Below, one piece after another: positions 39,850-49,557 of a DNA stretch of 64,000 nt. Position numbers and translations under genes: made by a program. This DNA comes from Streptomyces atroolivaceus. Lineage in GTDB: Bacteria > Actinomycetota > Actinomycetes > Streptomycetales > Streptomycetaceae. Under the pieces are notes generated by a model, which did not search any database, was not told where the DNA came from, and saw nothing but the letters and a program-made list of their open reading frames with translations. Positions within the stretch are counted from its first letter, which is position 1. Each line of letters begins with the position of its first letter. The DNA is taken from NCBI RefSeq assembly GCF_000717025.1, contig NZ_JNXG01000002.1, positions 1,054,001 to 1,118,000 on the forward strand, in the 5' to 3' direction.

Positions 39850-40632
39850 CTAGACGGCGAGGGGGGCGGTATCGGCGGCAGCCGGGGCCCGCCCGGTGAT
39901 CGCGAGGAAGGTGTCGTGCAGCGAGGCGTCGGGCGAGCCGGTGTGTTCCGTCTTGAGGGCGGCCGGGGCGCCCTCGGCGACGACCCTCCCGCCGTCGACG
40001 ACGACGAGCCTGTCCGCGAGGGCGTCGGCCTCGTCGAGGTAGTGGGTGGTGAGCACGACCGTCGTGCCGAAGTCGTCCCGCAGCCCCCGGACGAGGGCCC
40101 ACAGGTCCTCCCGGCTGCCCGGGTCGAGCCCGGTGGTCGGTTCGTCGAGGAAGAGCACGGCCGGGCGGTGGGTCAGACCCATCGCGATGTCGAGGCGGCG
40201 GCGCTGGCCGCCGGAGAGCGCGGCGGTCCTGCGGTCGAGCAGGCCGCCGAGGCCGAGCTGCCCCGCGAGCTCGGCCGTGCGCGCGATCGCGTCGGCCTTG
40301 CTCAGCCGGTACAGCCGCCCCTGGGTGACCAGCTCCTCCCGCACGGTGACCTGCGGGTCCACACCGCCGGACTGGGCGACGTAACCGCACTTCCCGCGGA
40401 CCCCGGCCGGGTCCGCGGCCAGGTCACAGCCGGCGACGGTGGCCGCGCCGCCGGTGGGGGCGAGCAGCGTGGTGAGCATCCGCAGCGTGGTGGTCTTGCC
40501 CGCGCCGTTGGGGCCGAGGAGGCCGACGATCTCGCCCGGCATGACGGTCAGATCGACCGAACGCACGGCGTGCACCGGCCCGGTCCTGGCCGTGAAGGTC
40601 CGGGCGAGCCCGGACGCGCTGATGATTGGCAT
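39850..40632 (-). CDS. DrrA-like ABC transporter ATPase
   Basis: 260 residues from ATG 40632. Walker A GPNGAGKTTT, Q-loop YVAQSGGVDP, signature LSGGQRRRLDIA, Walker B AVLFLDEPTTGLDP and H-loop TTHYLDEADALAD. A C-terminal HDTFLAITGR segment is typical of DrrA-type drug or lipid exporters. Transcribed away from the TetR gene across an 82-bp AT-richer spacer, which probably contains both promoters and the TetR operator. Confidence 0.94.
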   Translation of the reverse strand: MPIISASGLARTFTARTGPVHAVRSVDLTVMPGEIVGLLGPNGAGKTTTLRMLTTLLAPTGGAATVAGCDLAADPAGVRGKCGYVAQSGGVDPQVTVREELVTQGRLYRLSKADAIARTAELAGQLGLGGLLDRRTAALSGGQRRRLDIAMGLTHRPAVLFLDEPTTGLDPGSREDLWALVRGLRDDFGTTVVLTTHYLDEADALADRLVVVDGGRVVAEGAPAALKTEHTGSPDASLHDTFLAITGRAPAAADTAPLAV

Positions 40633-40714
40633 GGCGAACAGAAAAACAGAGTGACTTAAAAATTGCAATGCCTCCAAAGTTTCAGGGACACCATGGGATC
40701 CGTAGGATGGGTGC

Positions 40715-41356
40715 ATGGCTGAGGGACTGAGGGAGCGGAAGAAGCGTCAGACGAGGCAGCACCTCTCGGACGTGGCCACCGGGCTCTTCGTGGAGCGGGG
40801 CTTCGACGCGGTCACGATCGCCGAGATCGCCCAGGCCGCCGACGTCTCGGTCAACACGGTGTACAACTACTTCCCGGCCAAGGAGGATCTCTTCCTCGAC
40901 CGCAGCCGGGGCATCGTCGACAGGCTCTCGCGGTACGTCCGTGGCCGCGAGGAGCGGGAGTCCGCCGCCGACGCCGTCCTGCGAGAGCTGCGGATCCAGG
41001 TGGAGGGCGTCTCGCCGACCGTCGGCCTCATGGACGGCTACGCGCGCTTCATGCGGGTCATCGAGGGCGCCGACAGCCTCAAGGCCCGGCTCTGGCACAT
41101 CGGCCAGGAGGCGCAGCTGCACCTGGAGGTGACCCTGCGGGAGGAGGCCGGAGCGGAACCCGGTGACCGCGCTCCGGTTCTGGTGGCCGGTCAGCTCTCG
41201 TGGGTGCACAGCACGCTCATGGCGTACATCGGTGGCGAGATGGTCGCCGGACGCGGGACGGACGAGGTCTCGCGTGACGCGCTCGTCCTGCTCGACGACA
41301 TGGAGGACCTCCTCGGTGAGAAGGTGCTCAACTACGCGCGACGCGCCGCCACGTGA
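40715..41356 (+). CDS. TetR family regulator
   Basis: 213 residues. N-terminal helix-turn-helix: RQHLSDVATGLFVERGFDAV and TIAEIAQAADVSVNTVYNYF followed by AKEDLFLDR. The C-terminal ligand domain is helical with no recognisable effector. Position divergent from the ABC exporter genes strongly suggests that it represses them and responds to an exported compound. Confidence 0.93.
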   Translation: MAEGLRERKKRQTRQHLSDVATGLFVERGFDAVTIAEIAQAADVSVNTVYNYFPAKEDLFLDRSRGIVDRLSRYVRGREERESAADAVLRELRIQVEGVSPTVGLMDGYARFMRVIEGADSLKARLWHIGQEAQLHLEVTLREEAGAEPGDRAPVLVAGQLSWVHSTLMAYIGGEMVAGRGTDEVSRDALVLLDDMEDLLGEKVLNYARRAAT

Positions 41357-41482
41357 CGCCGGCCGGTGTGATGTCCGTCATGTGAGACGTGACGCGCATC
41401 TCTTCGCGGCCTCATGACCCCTCACGGGTACTAATCTCCGCCGGAGAGCATGCGAACAACTGAGAAGCATTGGGGTGCGAAC

Positions 41483-42331
41483 GTGGCCAGGAAGCTCGCC
41501 GTCATCGGCGCCGGACTCATGGGGTCCGGTATCGCGCAGGTCTCCGCCCAGGCGGGCTGGGACGTCGTGCTGCGTGACGTCACCGACGAGGCCCTGGCCC
41601 GCGGGCGAGGCGGCATCGAGGCCAGCTACGGCAAGTTCGTGGCCAAGGGCAAGCTGGAAGCGGCCGACGCCGAGGCCGCGCTGGCCCGGATCACCACGAC
41701 CACCGACCTCGACGCCGTGGCCGACGCGGACGTCGTCGTCGAGGCCGTCTTCGAGAAGCTCGAGGTCAAGCACGAGATCTTCCGTACGCTCGACAAGGTC
41801 GTGCGGGAGGACGCCGTCCTCGCCTCCAACACCTCCGCCATCCCGATCACCAAGATCGCGGCCGTGACGGAGCGCCCCGAGCGGGTCGTCGGGGTGCACT
41901 TCTTCTCGCCGGTCCCGATGATGCAGCTCTGCGAGCTGGTGCGCGGTTACAAGACGAGCGACGAAACCCTCGCCACCGCACGGGAGTTCGCCGAGTCCGT
42001 GGGCAAGACCTGCATCGTCGTCAACCGCGACGTGGCGGGCTTCGTCACCACCCGGCTGATCTCGGCGCTGGTCGTCGAGGCGGCCAAGCTGTACGAGTCG
42101 GGCGTCGCCTCCGCCGAGGACATCGACACCGCCTGCAAGCTGGGCTTCGGTCATGCCATGGGCCCGCTCGCGACGGCCGACATGACCGGCGTCGACATCC
42201 TTCTGCACGCCACGGGCAACATCTACACCGAGTCCCAGGACGAGAAGTTCGCCGCTCCAGAACTGATGCGCCGGATGGTCGACGCAGGTGACATCGGGCG
42301 CAAGAGCGGGCAGGGCTTCTACACCTACTGA
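41483..42331 (+). CDS. 3-hydroxybutyryl-CoA dehydrogenase
   Basis: 282 residues. Oxidises or reduces 3-hydroxyacyl-CoA with NAD(P): Rossmann motif LAVIGAGLMGSGIAQVSA at the N-terminus, catalytic His in GVHFFSPVPMM, and NRDVAGFVTTRL at the domain hinge. GTG 41483 gives the usual family length; ATG 41450 would add 11 residues. In Streptomyces such enzymes serve butyryl-CoA or PHB metabolism. Confidence 0.93.
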   Translation: MARKLAVIGAGLMGSGIAQVSAQAGWDVVLRDVTDEALARGRGGIEASYGKFVAKGKLEAADAEAALARITTTTDLDAVADADVVVEAVFEKLEVKHEIFRTLDKVVREDAVLASNTSAIPITKIAAVTERPERVVGVHFFSPVPMMQLCELVRGYKTSDETLATAREFAESVGKTCIVVNRDVAGFVTTRLISALVVEAAKLYESGVASAEDIDTACKLGFGHAMGPLATADMTGVDILLHATGNIYTESQDEKFAAPELMRRMVDAGDIGRKSGQGFYTY

Positions 42332-42572
42332 TCACAACCGGGGCCCCGGCCGGTCTGATGCGCCGTCAGTCAGACCCGGGGTCCCGGTATCCGAGCGCCG
42401 TCCGGCGCACGGATCCAGCGGGCACCGCCGGAGCTGCTTCACCCCTCGGGGTGAATTCGGTATCGGTTCGCTCACAGACGGCAACTTCCCTGTCGCTGCG
42501 GCAGTCAGTTGTGGCAGAGGCAGAGAGAGATCGAGACAGACCGACCACGCGGAGTACTTCCGGGGAGCGCAT

Positions 42573-42896
42573 ATGCACATCAGGGGCGACCACGCCGAGA
42601 TGGCCGTCGGGGGCCGCCTCGACGTCCGAAGCGCGGCGGACGCCCGTACGGTCCTGCACTCGGCCGTCGACGACGGAGCCGGTGACCTCGTGCTGAACCT
42701 GACCGAGCTGGACTCGTGGGACGCCACCGGACTCGGCGTCATCATGGGCGCGCACCGCAGAGCCGGCCGTGCCGGCCGGCGCCTGGTGCTGCGCGGGGTG
42801 CCGCCGCAGATGCAGCGCCTGCTGGTGGCGACGAGGCTGCACAGGATCCTGGCCATCGAGGGCGGGATCGCCGCGGACTCCCTGCCACGTGTCTGA
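42573..42896 (+). CDS. STAS domain protein (anti-anti-sigma type)
   Basis: 107 residues, a lone STAS domain: GGRLDVRSAADARTVL, then LVLNLTELDSWDATGLGVIM, where the Asp-Ala-Thr motif replaces the usual DSSG phospho-Ser site by a Thr. It could be regulated by an anti-sigma kinase, but none is nearby. The 241-bp gap before it holds no supported gene. Confidence 0.88.
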   Translation: MHIRGDHAEMAVGGRLDVRSAADARTVLHSAVDDGAGDLVLNLTELDSWDATGLGVIMGAHRRAGRAGRRLVLRGVPPQMQRLLVATRLHRILAIEGGIAADSLPRV

Positions 42897-43107
42897 GGGC
42901 GGCGGCGATACACGCACAATCCTCACAGGAACGTGATGTCAGGGGCGGCGCGGCCCCCCACCTGTTCGTGGATACTGTGCGAAGGTTTAGGGTTCGGCCG
43001 TCTGCCGATCGACTAGGACCCACTGGCGGACACCGGACCGGGAGCGACATCGGGCGTGCGAGGCCGGAGGGGGCAACCGCGCGCTGCGCGTCTGGGGGAC
43101 TTTGACG

Positions 43108-45576
43108 ATGGACCCGACCAATCGGGGACCGGAAGAGTACGGCGACGACCGTTCCGGTGACGACGGCGGGCGGCGACGGCAGTCCCGCGACCCTCTGACG
43201 CCCGACTTCGGGCACCAGACACCGCAGCAGTCGCGCACCGTGCAGCTGATATCGGGCGACCTCCTGCTCACCGTCAATCCGGTCGACGGCAGCGAGATCG
43301 AGCCCTGCCGGCCCGGGGAGCAGCCCGGCACGCCCGTACGGCACACCGCCGCCCAGCGCGTGGAGCGCGAGCGCGCCGCCGCGCCGCCCGTACCGCCGGG
43401 GCCGCCCGCGCCGCAGATGCCTCTCCTGGAACGCCAGGAGGAGCGCGAGCGGCTGGTGCGGCTGCTCGCGCGGGGGCGTTCGGTGTGCCTCACCGGGCCC
43501 GCCGGGTCCGGCCGCACGGCCCTCCTGGACGCCGTCGCCGCCGACTGCGCGGACCTGGCACCGGACGGGGTCGTACGGCTCTCCGGTTACAAGCGGACCG
43601 CCACCGAGCTGCTGTACGGCCTGTTCGAGGCCGTCTACCGTGCTCCGCTGCACCGGCCCGACCGCGAAGGGCTCCTCGCGCTCGTCCACGGCATCGGTGC
43701 CGTCGTCGTCGTCGACGACCTGGAGCTCGGCGGCGCCGCTCTCCAGGAACTGCTCGACGCCACCCCGGAGTGCGCGTTCCTCTTCGCCACGACCCCTGAG
43801 GTGTCCGCGCCCGCGGCCGAGGCGAACCTCGACGAGGTCCTGCTCACCGGTCTCGGCCGCAGCGCTTCCATCGAGCTCATGGAACACGTCGTGGAGCGCG
43901 CCCTCACCGACGAGGAGGCGAACTGGGCGGGAGACCTCTGGTTCGAGTCCGAGGGGCTGCCGCTGCGCTTCGTCCAGGCCGGTGCCCTGCTGCGCCAGCG
44001 CGACGACCTGCGGACCGGCCAGGACGCGTACGACGGCTACGACGACGACCCGGCCGACGCCCCCTTCGGCCGGGCCGAGCCGGCCGTGCTTCCGCTGCCC
44101 AGCCTCGGGGAGGGCGCGGCGCCCGCCGCCCTGCTCGCCTCGCGGCTGAGCGAGGCCGCGCGCGAGACGCTGCGCTTCGCCGTCGCGCTCGGCGGTGAGG
44201 TGCCGCACCAGGCGCACCTGCCGGCGCTCGTGGGGGACACCCACGCCGATGCCGCCCTGGGCGAGCTGGCTCTCGTCGGCATGCTCTCCCCGGCAGGTCC
44301 CCGCTACCGGCTGGCCGCCGGAGTCCTGGCCCAGCTGGAGGCGAGCGGATACGGCGAGAGCGCGGACGCGCACGCCCGCAGCGCCGCCCAGCACTACACC
44401 TGGTGGGCCGGACACCCGTCCGTCACCCCGGACCGCGCGGTCGCCGAGGCCGACGCCCTCCTCGCCTCGATGGCCCGGCTCGTCCCCGGGGAGGCGGCAG
44501 GGCAGGCCAGCGTGGCCGTCCTGCTGGCCCGCAGCGCTGCTCCCGCCTTCGCCGCGGGGATGCAGTGGGGAGCCTGGGAGAAGGTCCTCAGGGCCGGCCA
44601 GGAGGCCGCGCGGCTCGCCGGTGAGGTGGCCGAAGAGGCGTACTTCCACCACGAGTTGGGCGTCCTCGCGCTCTGTGCCGGTCATCTGGACCGGGCCCGG
44701 GCCGAACTGGAGACGTCCGTCGGCATGCGCGGGGCGCTCGCCGACAAGGCCGGTGCGGTGGCCGGGCGCAGGGCGCTCGCACTCGTCGCGGACCGCTCGG
44801 GCGAACCGCTGCACAGCACCCCGGCGGGCGAGGAGGCACCGGCCCCGCGTCACGACGGGCCGGCCTCACCCCCCGGAGGCATCCCGGCCACCAAGCCCCT
44901 CTTCCCCCTGCAGACCGAGACGTCCGCGACCCCGGCCGCCCGTCGGAGCCCACCGCCCGCCGTCGCTCCCGGCGGGCCGATGGGGGTGCTCCGGGGAGCC
45001 CGGCGCAACCTCGTCGCCGTGGGCGCGGGCGCCCTGCTGGCGGCCGTGCTCGGCACGGTGGTGACGCTGGGCGCCACATCGGGCAGCGAGGAGCCGGAGG
45101 GGCAGAACGTCACGACCGAACAGTCGGCGAACGAGGACGACAGCGAGAACGGCCTCTCCGCGGACGAGCCGACCGACGACCCGGGCACCGGCGACGGCAC
45201 GGCCGGCGGCGGTTCCGAGTCCACCCGTCCGTCCGGTACCGCCACCCCGTCCCCGAGCGGCACCCCGTCCCCGGGCACCTCGGAGCCCGCGACGAGTCCG
45301 GGAGCGGACACCCCGTCGAGCGGCAGCCCCAGCGACTCGCCGACGCAGAACAGCCCGTCCCCGACGAAGACGCCGACGAAGACGCCGACCACGCCGCCGA
45401 CCACGCCCACCGAACCGACGCCCACCGAGCCGACGCCCACCGAGCCGACGCCGACGGAGCCGACGCCGACGGAGACCGTGACGGAGCCGGAGACCTCCAA
45501 CTCGGCGAGCGGCCCGGCCGAGACCGTCACCGCGTCGGCGACGGAGGACGGCCCCGGTTCGCCGACGACGGCCTGA
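43108..45576 (+). CDS. P-loop NTPase-like protein with membrane anchor and Thr/Pro-rich tail
   Basis: 822 residues. Disordered N-terminus (1-105), a STAND/AAA-like domain with a phosphate loop at residues 130-137 (GPAGSGRT) where the invariant Lys is Arg136, and AVVVVDDLELGG as the Walker B-like strand. Helical repeats to about 580, one membrane helix (about 633-655, LVAVGAGALLAAVLGTVVTL), then an outside tail of some 165 residues rich in Thr, Pro, Ser and Glu with repeated EPTPT. ATG 43108 is better spaced from TGGGGGA than TTG 43102. The membrane-tethered signalling role is inference. Confidence 0.75.
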   Translation: MDPTNRGPEEYGDDRSGDDGGRRRQSRDPLTPDFGHQTPQQSRTVQLISGDLLLTVNPVDGSEIEPCRPGEQPGTPVRHTAAQRVERERAAAPPVPPGPPAPQMPLLERQEERERLVRLLARGRSVCLTGPAGSGRTALLDAVAADCADLAPDGVVRLSGYKRTATELLYGLFEAVYRAPLHRPDREGLLALVHGIGAVVVVDDLELGGAALQELLDATPECAFLFATTPEVSAPAAEANLDEVLLTGLGRSASIELMEHVVERALTDEEANWAGDLWFESEGLPLRFVQAGALLRQRDDLRTGQDAYDGYDDDPADAPFGRAEPAVLPLPSLGEGAAPAALLASRLSEAARETLRFAVALGGEVPHQAHLPALVGDTHADAALGELALVGMLSPAGPRYRLAAGVLAQLEASGYGESADAHARSAAQHYTWWAGHPSVTPDRAVAEADALLASMARLVPGEAAGQASVAVLLARSAAPAFAAGMQWGAWEKVLRAGQEAARLAGEVAEEAYFHHELGVLALCAGHLDRARAELETSVGMRGALADKAGAVAGRRALALVADRSGEPLHSTPAGEEAPAPRHDGPASPPGGIPATKPLFPLQTETSATPAARRSPPPAVAPGGPMGVLRGARRNLVAVGAGALLAAVLGTVVTLGATSGSEEPEGQNVTTEQSANEDDSENGLSADEPTDDPGTGDGTAGGGSESTRPSGTATPSPSGTPSPGTSEPATSPGADTPSSGSPSDSPTQNSPSPTKTPTKTPTTPPTTPTEPTPTEPTPTEPTPTEPTPTETVTEPETSNSASGPAETVTASATEDGPGSPTTA

Positions 45577-45579
45577 GGA

Positions 45580-45652
45580 CGCTAAACGCCGTACGGGCCC
45601 GGAGACCGGGCGCTAAACGCCGTACGGGCCCGGAGACCGGGCCCGTACGGCG
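45580..45652. terminator. Duplicated bidirectional terminator
   Basis: A 31-bp unit (45580-45610) is repeated exactly at 45611-45641. The second copy forms a perfect 16-bp stem with the sequence after it (45618-45633 with 45637-45652, loop AGA). It separates two convergent genes, so it can stop transcription from both sides. Confidence 0.88.
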
Positions 45653-45666
45653 TCACGGAGTCCCGG

Positions 45667-46338
45667 TCAGAACAGCCGCAGCTTGTCGTCCTCGATGCCG
45701 CGCATCGCGTCGTAGTCGAGGACCAGGCACCCGATCCCACGGTCCGTCGCCAGGACCCGGGCCTGCGGCTTGATCTCCTGCGCCGCGAACACCCCGCGGA
45801 CCGGCGCCAGATGCGGGTCCCGGTTGAGCAGCTCCAGATAGCGGGTCAGCTGCTCCACGCCGTCGATGTCACCCCGCCGCTTGAGCTCCACGGCCACCGT
45901 CGCGCCGTCCGCGTCCCTGCACAGGATGTCGACCGGACCGATCGCGGTGGGGTACTCGCGGCGGATCAGGGTGTAGCCCTCGCCGATCGTCTCGATGCGG
46001 TCGGCGAGCAGCTCCTGGAGGTGCGCCTCCACGCCGTCCTTGATGAGGCCCGGGTCGACCCCCAGCTCGTGGGACGAGTCGTGGAGGACTTCCTCCATCG
46101 TGATGATCAGTTTCTCGCCCGCTTTGTTCACCACGGTCCAGACGCCCTCGTTGTCGTCGGCGCCCTCCTTGAGGGTGCACGGCGGGGACATCCAGTTGAG
46201 AGGTTTGTACGCCCGGTCGTCGGCGTGGATCGAGACGCTGCCGTCCGCCTTCACCAGGATCAGACGGGGGGCGGAGGGCAGGTGGGCAGTGAGCCGGCCC
46301 GCGTAGTCGACGGAGCAACGGGCGATGACGAGACGCAT
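45667..46338 (-). CDS. nucS: Mismatch-specific endonuclease NucS/EndoMS
   Basis: 223 residues. Cuts both strands at mismatches and replaces MutS/MutL repair in actinobacteria and some archaea. N-terminal dimerisation domain ([25 protein letters not shown]) and C-terminal RecB-like nuclease with [12 protein letters not shown] and [17 protein letters not shown], giving the catalytic D-E-K set. A C-terminal sliding-clamp-binding motif is plausible in DDKLRLF. ATG 46338 chosen because the 43 upstream codons are low-complexity. Confidence 0.95.
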   Translation of the reverse strand: MRLVIARCSVDYAGRLTAHLPSAPRLILVKADGSVSIHADDRAYKPLNWMSPPCTLKEGADDNEGVWTVVNKAGEKLIITMEEVLHDSSHELGVDPGLIKDGVEAHLQELLADRIETIGEGYTLIRREYPTAIGPVDILCRDADGATVAVELKRRGDIDGVEQLTRYLELLNRDPHLAPVRGVFAAQEIKPQARVLATDRGIGCLVLDYDAMRGIEDDKLRLF

Positions 46339-46595
46339 GGTCGGCAACGCTACTCGACGACCCGGGGTCCACGCGATTCCCGCACGCCTCCCGAGGACCC
46401 CTTGACGGGCACCGCGCTGGCTTGCCCCTCTTTGCGACCGTTCGTTATTGGCCGGTTGTGTTCCCAATCTCCTGGTGCGGCCCGGACTGCGCCCTTACCG
46501 TGGAAGCAGGAGGTCGCCGTCTGTTTACGCAGCGTCGCCACCCTGCCCTGCCCGTAAGGCCCCGGCCACCTGTCGGGGTCGCGAGAGGAGAACCC

Positions 46596-46988
46596 ATGTC
46601 GCTCGACGTCTCACCGGCGCTGTTGGAACAGGCCGAGCGAGGCGAGGTCGACGAAGCCGACTTCGTCGACTGCGTCCGGACCTCCCTGCCCTACGCATGG
46701 GAGATGATCAGCTCCCTGGTGGCCCAGCTGAAGGTCGACGGCGGACAGTTCGCCGACAACCAGACGCCCCCGCCGGACGAGCAGGCACGTGGTCAGCTGC
46801 TGCGTGCGCTCGCGAGTGATGCGATACGCGGCGCGCTGCAGAGGCACTTCGGAGTGCGCCTGGCATTCCAGAACTGCCACCGCGTGGCGGTGTTCCCGCT
46901 GGACACCTCGGTCGACGAGCGGCTGGCCCGATTCACCTCGGTGAGGGGCCAGTTGCTCAACCAGTCGCCCGAACTTCGGGACTGCTGA
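46596..46988 (+). CDS. SCO5389 family protein
   Basis: 130 residues, soluble, with MSLDVSPALLEQAERGEVDE and FVDCVRTSLPYAWEMISSLV. The family is conserved in Streptomyces beside nucS and has no known function. ATG 46596 follows GAGAGGAGAA. Transcribed divergently from nucS. Confidence 0.88.
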   Translation: MSLDVSPALLEQAERGEVDEADFVDCVRTSLPYAWEMISSLVAQLKVDGGQFADNQTPPPDEQARGQLLRALASDAIRGALQRHFGVRLAFQNCHRVAVFPLDTSVDERLARFTSVRGQLLNQSPELRDC

Positions 46989-47085
46989 AGTCTTCTGCTG
47001 CCGCTTCGGGCCGCGGGAGGTGCAACTGGCTCCGGGGCGGCAGCTCCCGTACCACCGCACCACCAGGACCACCGGCGTGAACGGG

Positions 47086-48117
47086 TCACTCCAGCAACGG
47101 CAGCACTTCTGTCCCCAGCCGCTGCACATTCGTCTCCGTCGCCGCGAGATCGCCCGACCCCTCGACCATGAGGGCGAAGCGGGTGATGCCCGTGCGCTCC
47201 GCCGTGGCCGCCAGCCGGTCCGCGGCGAGACGGGGCGTGCCCACCGGATGCAGACCGCAGAGGAACTCCGTGTACGCGACGGGGTCCCGCATCACCCGGT
47301 GGCGGCCGTCGACCGTCACATGGGCGTCGAGCCCCTGGCGCAGCCAGCCGGGCATGGCCTTCACGAGTGTCTCGACGGCGTCCGCCGGGCGGTCGGCGAT
47401 CTGGGCCACCCCCGCGGACACATGTGCTACCCGCTCCACGACCTCCGCCGGCTGACCGGCCGCCCGGGCGGCCGATCGCCACAGAGCGACCATGCCGGCC
47501 TTCTCCTCGTCGCCGCAATGCATCCCGAGGAGCATCGGCAAACCCTTCTCAGCGGCGAGTTCCACGCTTTTCGGCGACGTACACGCGACGATCACCTCCG
47601 GCCCGGCCGGACCGTCACCGAGGAGCTCGTCGGCCCGGGGTACGACGGCCACCTCGCGGAAGCCGAAGCGCCCCCCGCTCCCCGCCACCCGGGGCTTGTC
47701 CAGCCAGTCGAGCAGCAGTGCCAACGCCTCGGGGAAGCCCTTCTCGTACGCCTCGAGGCCTCCTTGGAACACCTCCAGGTCGACCCAGGGGCCACCACGC
47801 CCCACCCCGAGGGAGAAGCGCCCGCCGCTCGTCAGATGCAGCAGCGCGGCCTGCTCGCCGAGCATGACCGGGTGCTGGTTCGGCAGCACGCTCACCGCCG
47901 TGCCCACGCGGATCCTGCGGGTGCGGCCGAGCAGCAGCGCGGCCAGTGTCGTGGCGGACGGGCACACCCCGTACGGCACGAAGTGGTGTTCCGCCAGCCA
48001 GACGCATTCGAGTCCCGACTCCTCCGCGACCTCCGCGGATCTGACGGCTCGGTGCAGGGCCTCGCCCTGCCCCTGTCCCGGGAACTGGGCTGCCAGTACG
48101 AACGTTCCTACGCGCAT
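47086..48117 (-). CDS. LLM class flavin-dependent oxidoreductase
   Basis: 343 residues of the luciferase-like TIM barrel (F420 or FMN): SAEVAEESGLECVWLAEHHF, RIRVGTAVSVLPNQHPVMLGEQAALL and GRFSLGVGRGG. Substrate unknown. ATG 48117 starts MRVGTFVLAAQFPG; upstream codons do not look coding. Convergent with the SCO5389-like gene. Confidence 0.92.
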   Translation of the reverse strand: MRVGTFVLAAQFPGQGQGEALHRAVRSAEVAEESGLECVWLAEHHFVPYGVCPSATTLAALLLGRTRRIRVGTAVSVLPNQHPVMLGEQAALLHLTSGGRFSLGVGRGGPWVDLEVFQGGLEAYEKGFPEALALLLDWLDKPRVAGSGGRFGFREVAVVPRADELLGDGPAGPEVIVACTSPKSVELAAEKGLPMLLGMHCGDEEKAGMVALWRSAARAAGQPAEVVERVAHVSAGVAQIADRPADAVETLVKAMPGWLRQGLDAHVTVDGRHRVMRDPVAYTEFLCGLHPVGTPRLAADRLAATAERTGITRFALMVEGSGDLAATETNVQRLGTEVLPLLE

Positions 48118-48335
48118 CGCCTTGTGCCTCCTTACGGCCGACGCGGCTGTCCCCCTCCACCGGCAACAACGTCTGACACGTGCCAAAGGCACGGTCCACG
48201 GCGAAGTTGTTGCGATTTTCCGGTAACCCACTCGCCCCGCCGCTGCTCACCGGCCTCAGGCGCCGCCGGCCCCCGGCCGATGCCTCTAGGCTGGACGGAA
48301 CGATCTGCCCGAACCGCCGCCCCGTGAGGTGTCCC

Positions 48336-48665
48336 GTGTCCCCGCGCCGCAACCGCCCCCGAGGCGGCGAGAGCCCCATCGGCAACGCACGAGAGCAGGC
48401 CGGGCGGTACGGCGGGGGAGGGGCCACGGAGAGCTGGCAGGGCGAGGAGTGGTCGGTACGCCCGGTGAGCGGCGCGAGCGCGGCGGGCAAGCGCTACCGC
48501 TGCCCCGGCTGCGACCAGGAGATCCCGTCCGGGGTCCCGCACCTCGTCGCCTGGCCCGAGTTCGGGGGGATCGACGACCGCAGGCACTGGCACAAGGCCT
48601 GCTGGAACGCGAGGGACCGCCGCACCACACGGGTGCAGCGGTCCAGGAACGCCCCGCGTCACTGA
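48336..48665 (+). CDS. Small zinc-ribbon-like protein
   Basis: 109 residues. Basic, Gly-rich N-terminus (1-45), then YRCPGCDQEIPSG and HWHKACWNARDRR, giving two Cys, a further Cys and His residues in zinc-finger spacing. Role unknown; nucleic-acid binding is a reasonable guess from the charge. GTG 48336 with GAGGTG upstream. Confidence 0.75.
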   Translation: MSPRRNRPRGGESPIGNAREQAGRYGGGGATESWQGEEWSVRPVSGASAAGKRYRCPGCDQEIPSGVPHLVAWPEFGGIDDRRHWHKACWNARDRRTTRVQRSRNAPRH

Positions 48666-48669
48666 GTCG

Positions 48670-49557
48670 TCAGACGTCCCGCCGATCCAGCGACGCGAAG
48701 GCGCCCGCCATGGCCACCGCGGTCACGCCGAGGATGATCCACAGCGGTTCCCAGCCGGTCGGCCCCGATACCGTCACCGACGTGTCGTACATCGCGCCGA
48801 GCTGGTTGGGGATCGAGTACTCGAAGAGCGCCTCCTGCACACCGGCCAGCGTCGGCGAGAACATGAACATCGCCAGCACGAGCGGGAGCAGCACCACCGC
48901 GATCATGATCGTGATGGCGCCAGCCGAGTGCCGGATGACGGTGCCGAGCGCGAGCGACAGCAGCCCGAGCGTGGCGACGTAGAGGCCGACCCCGACGGTG
49001 GAGCGCACCCAGAAGCCGGTGTCGGGGGTGGCGCCGTCGAGCATGGCCGTCTGCAGGACGCCGACGACTCCGGTGGTCACCGTGGTGATGGTGAAGGCGA
49101 GCAGGAAGAAGACGATCGACTTCGCGATCAGCATCCGCGCCCGGCTCGGGCACGCGGTCAGCGTCGTACGGATCATTCCGGTGCCGTACTCGGACGCGAT
49201 GGTCAGCACTCCGAGAGTGATCACGCAGATCGAACCGAGCAGCACGCCGAAGAAGCCGAGACTCAGCACGGGGGTGTCGTCCATGGGGGCGTCCGACACG
49301 CTCACGGCGAATGCGGTGAGCAGTCCGATGCCGATCAGCAGCACGATCATCACGCCGAGCGTCCACATCGTGGAGCGCACGGACCGGATCTTCGTCCACT
49401 CGGAGGCGATCGCGTCACCCAGGCCGGGGGTGCGCACGGGGATCGGTGAGGCGTACTGCCCGACGGGGCCGTTCCAGCCCTGCTGCTGCGACTGCGGCTG
49501 CTGAGGCGCCTGGTGCGCCTGTGGGGGCGTCTGCGCCTGCGGCGGGGGCATCGTCAT
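48670..49557 (-). CDS. ABC-2 permease, pair A
   Basis: 295 residues: Gln/Pro-rich cytoplasmic N-terminus (about 1-45), then SEWTKIRSVRSTMWTLGVMI leading into six membrane helices, with the EYGTGMIRTTL segment typical of this permease type. The start overlaps the ATPase stop by 4 nt (ATGA). Homologous to the pair B permease; substrate unknown. Confidence 0.92.
   Translation of the reverse strand: MTMPPPQAQTPPQAHQAPQQPQSQQQGWNGPVGQYASPIPVRTPGLGDAIASEWTKIRSVRSTMWTLGVMIVLLIGIGLLTAFAVSVSDAPMDDTPVLSLGFFGVLLGSICVITLGVLTIASEYGTGMIRTTLTACPSRARMLIAKSIVFFLLAFTITTVTTGVVGVLQTAMLDGATPDTGFWVRSTVGVGLYVATLGLLSLALGTVIRHSAGAITIMIAVVLLPLVLAMFMFSPTLAGVQEALFEYSIPNQLGAMYDTSVTVSGPTGWEPLWIILGVTAVAMAGAFASLDRRDV

Noticed and set aside
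40633..40714. Defined TetR operator in the ABC/TetR spacer
   Set aside because: The spacer is AT-richer and must hold promoters, but only a weak imperfect palindrome could be drawn, so no site is called.
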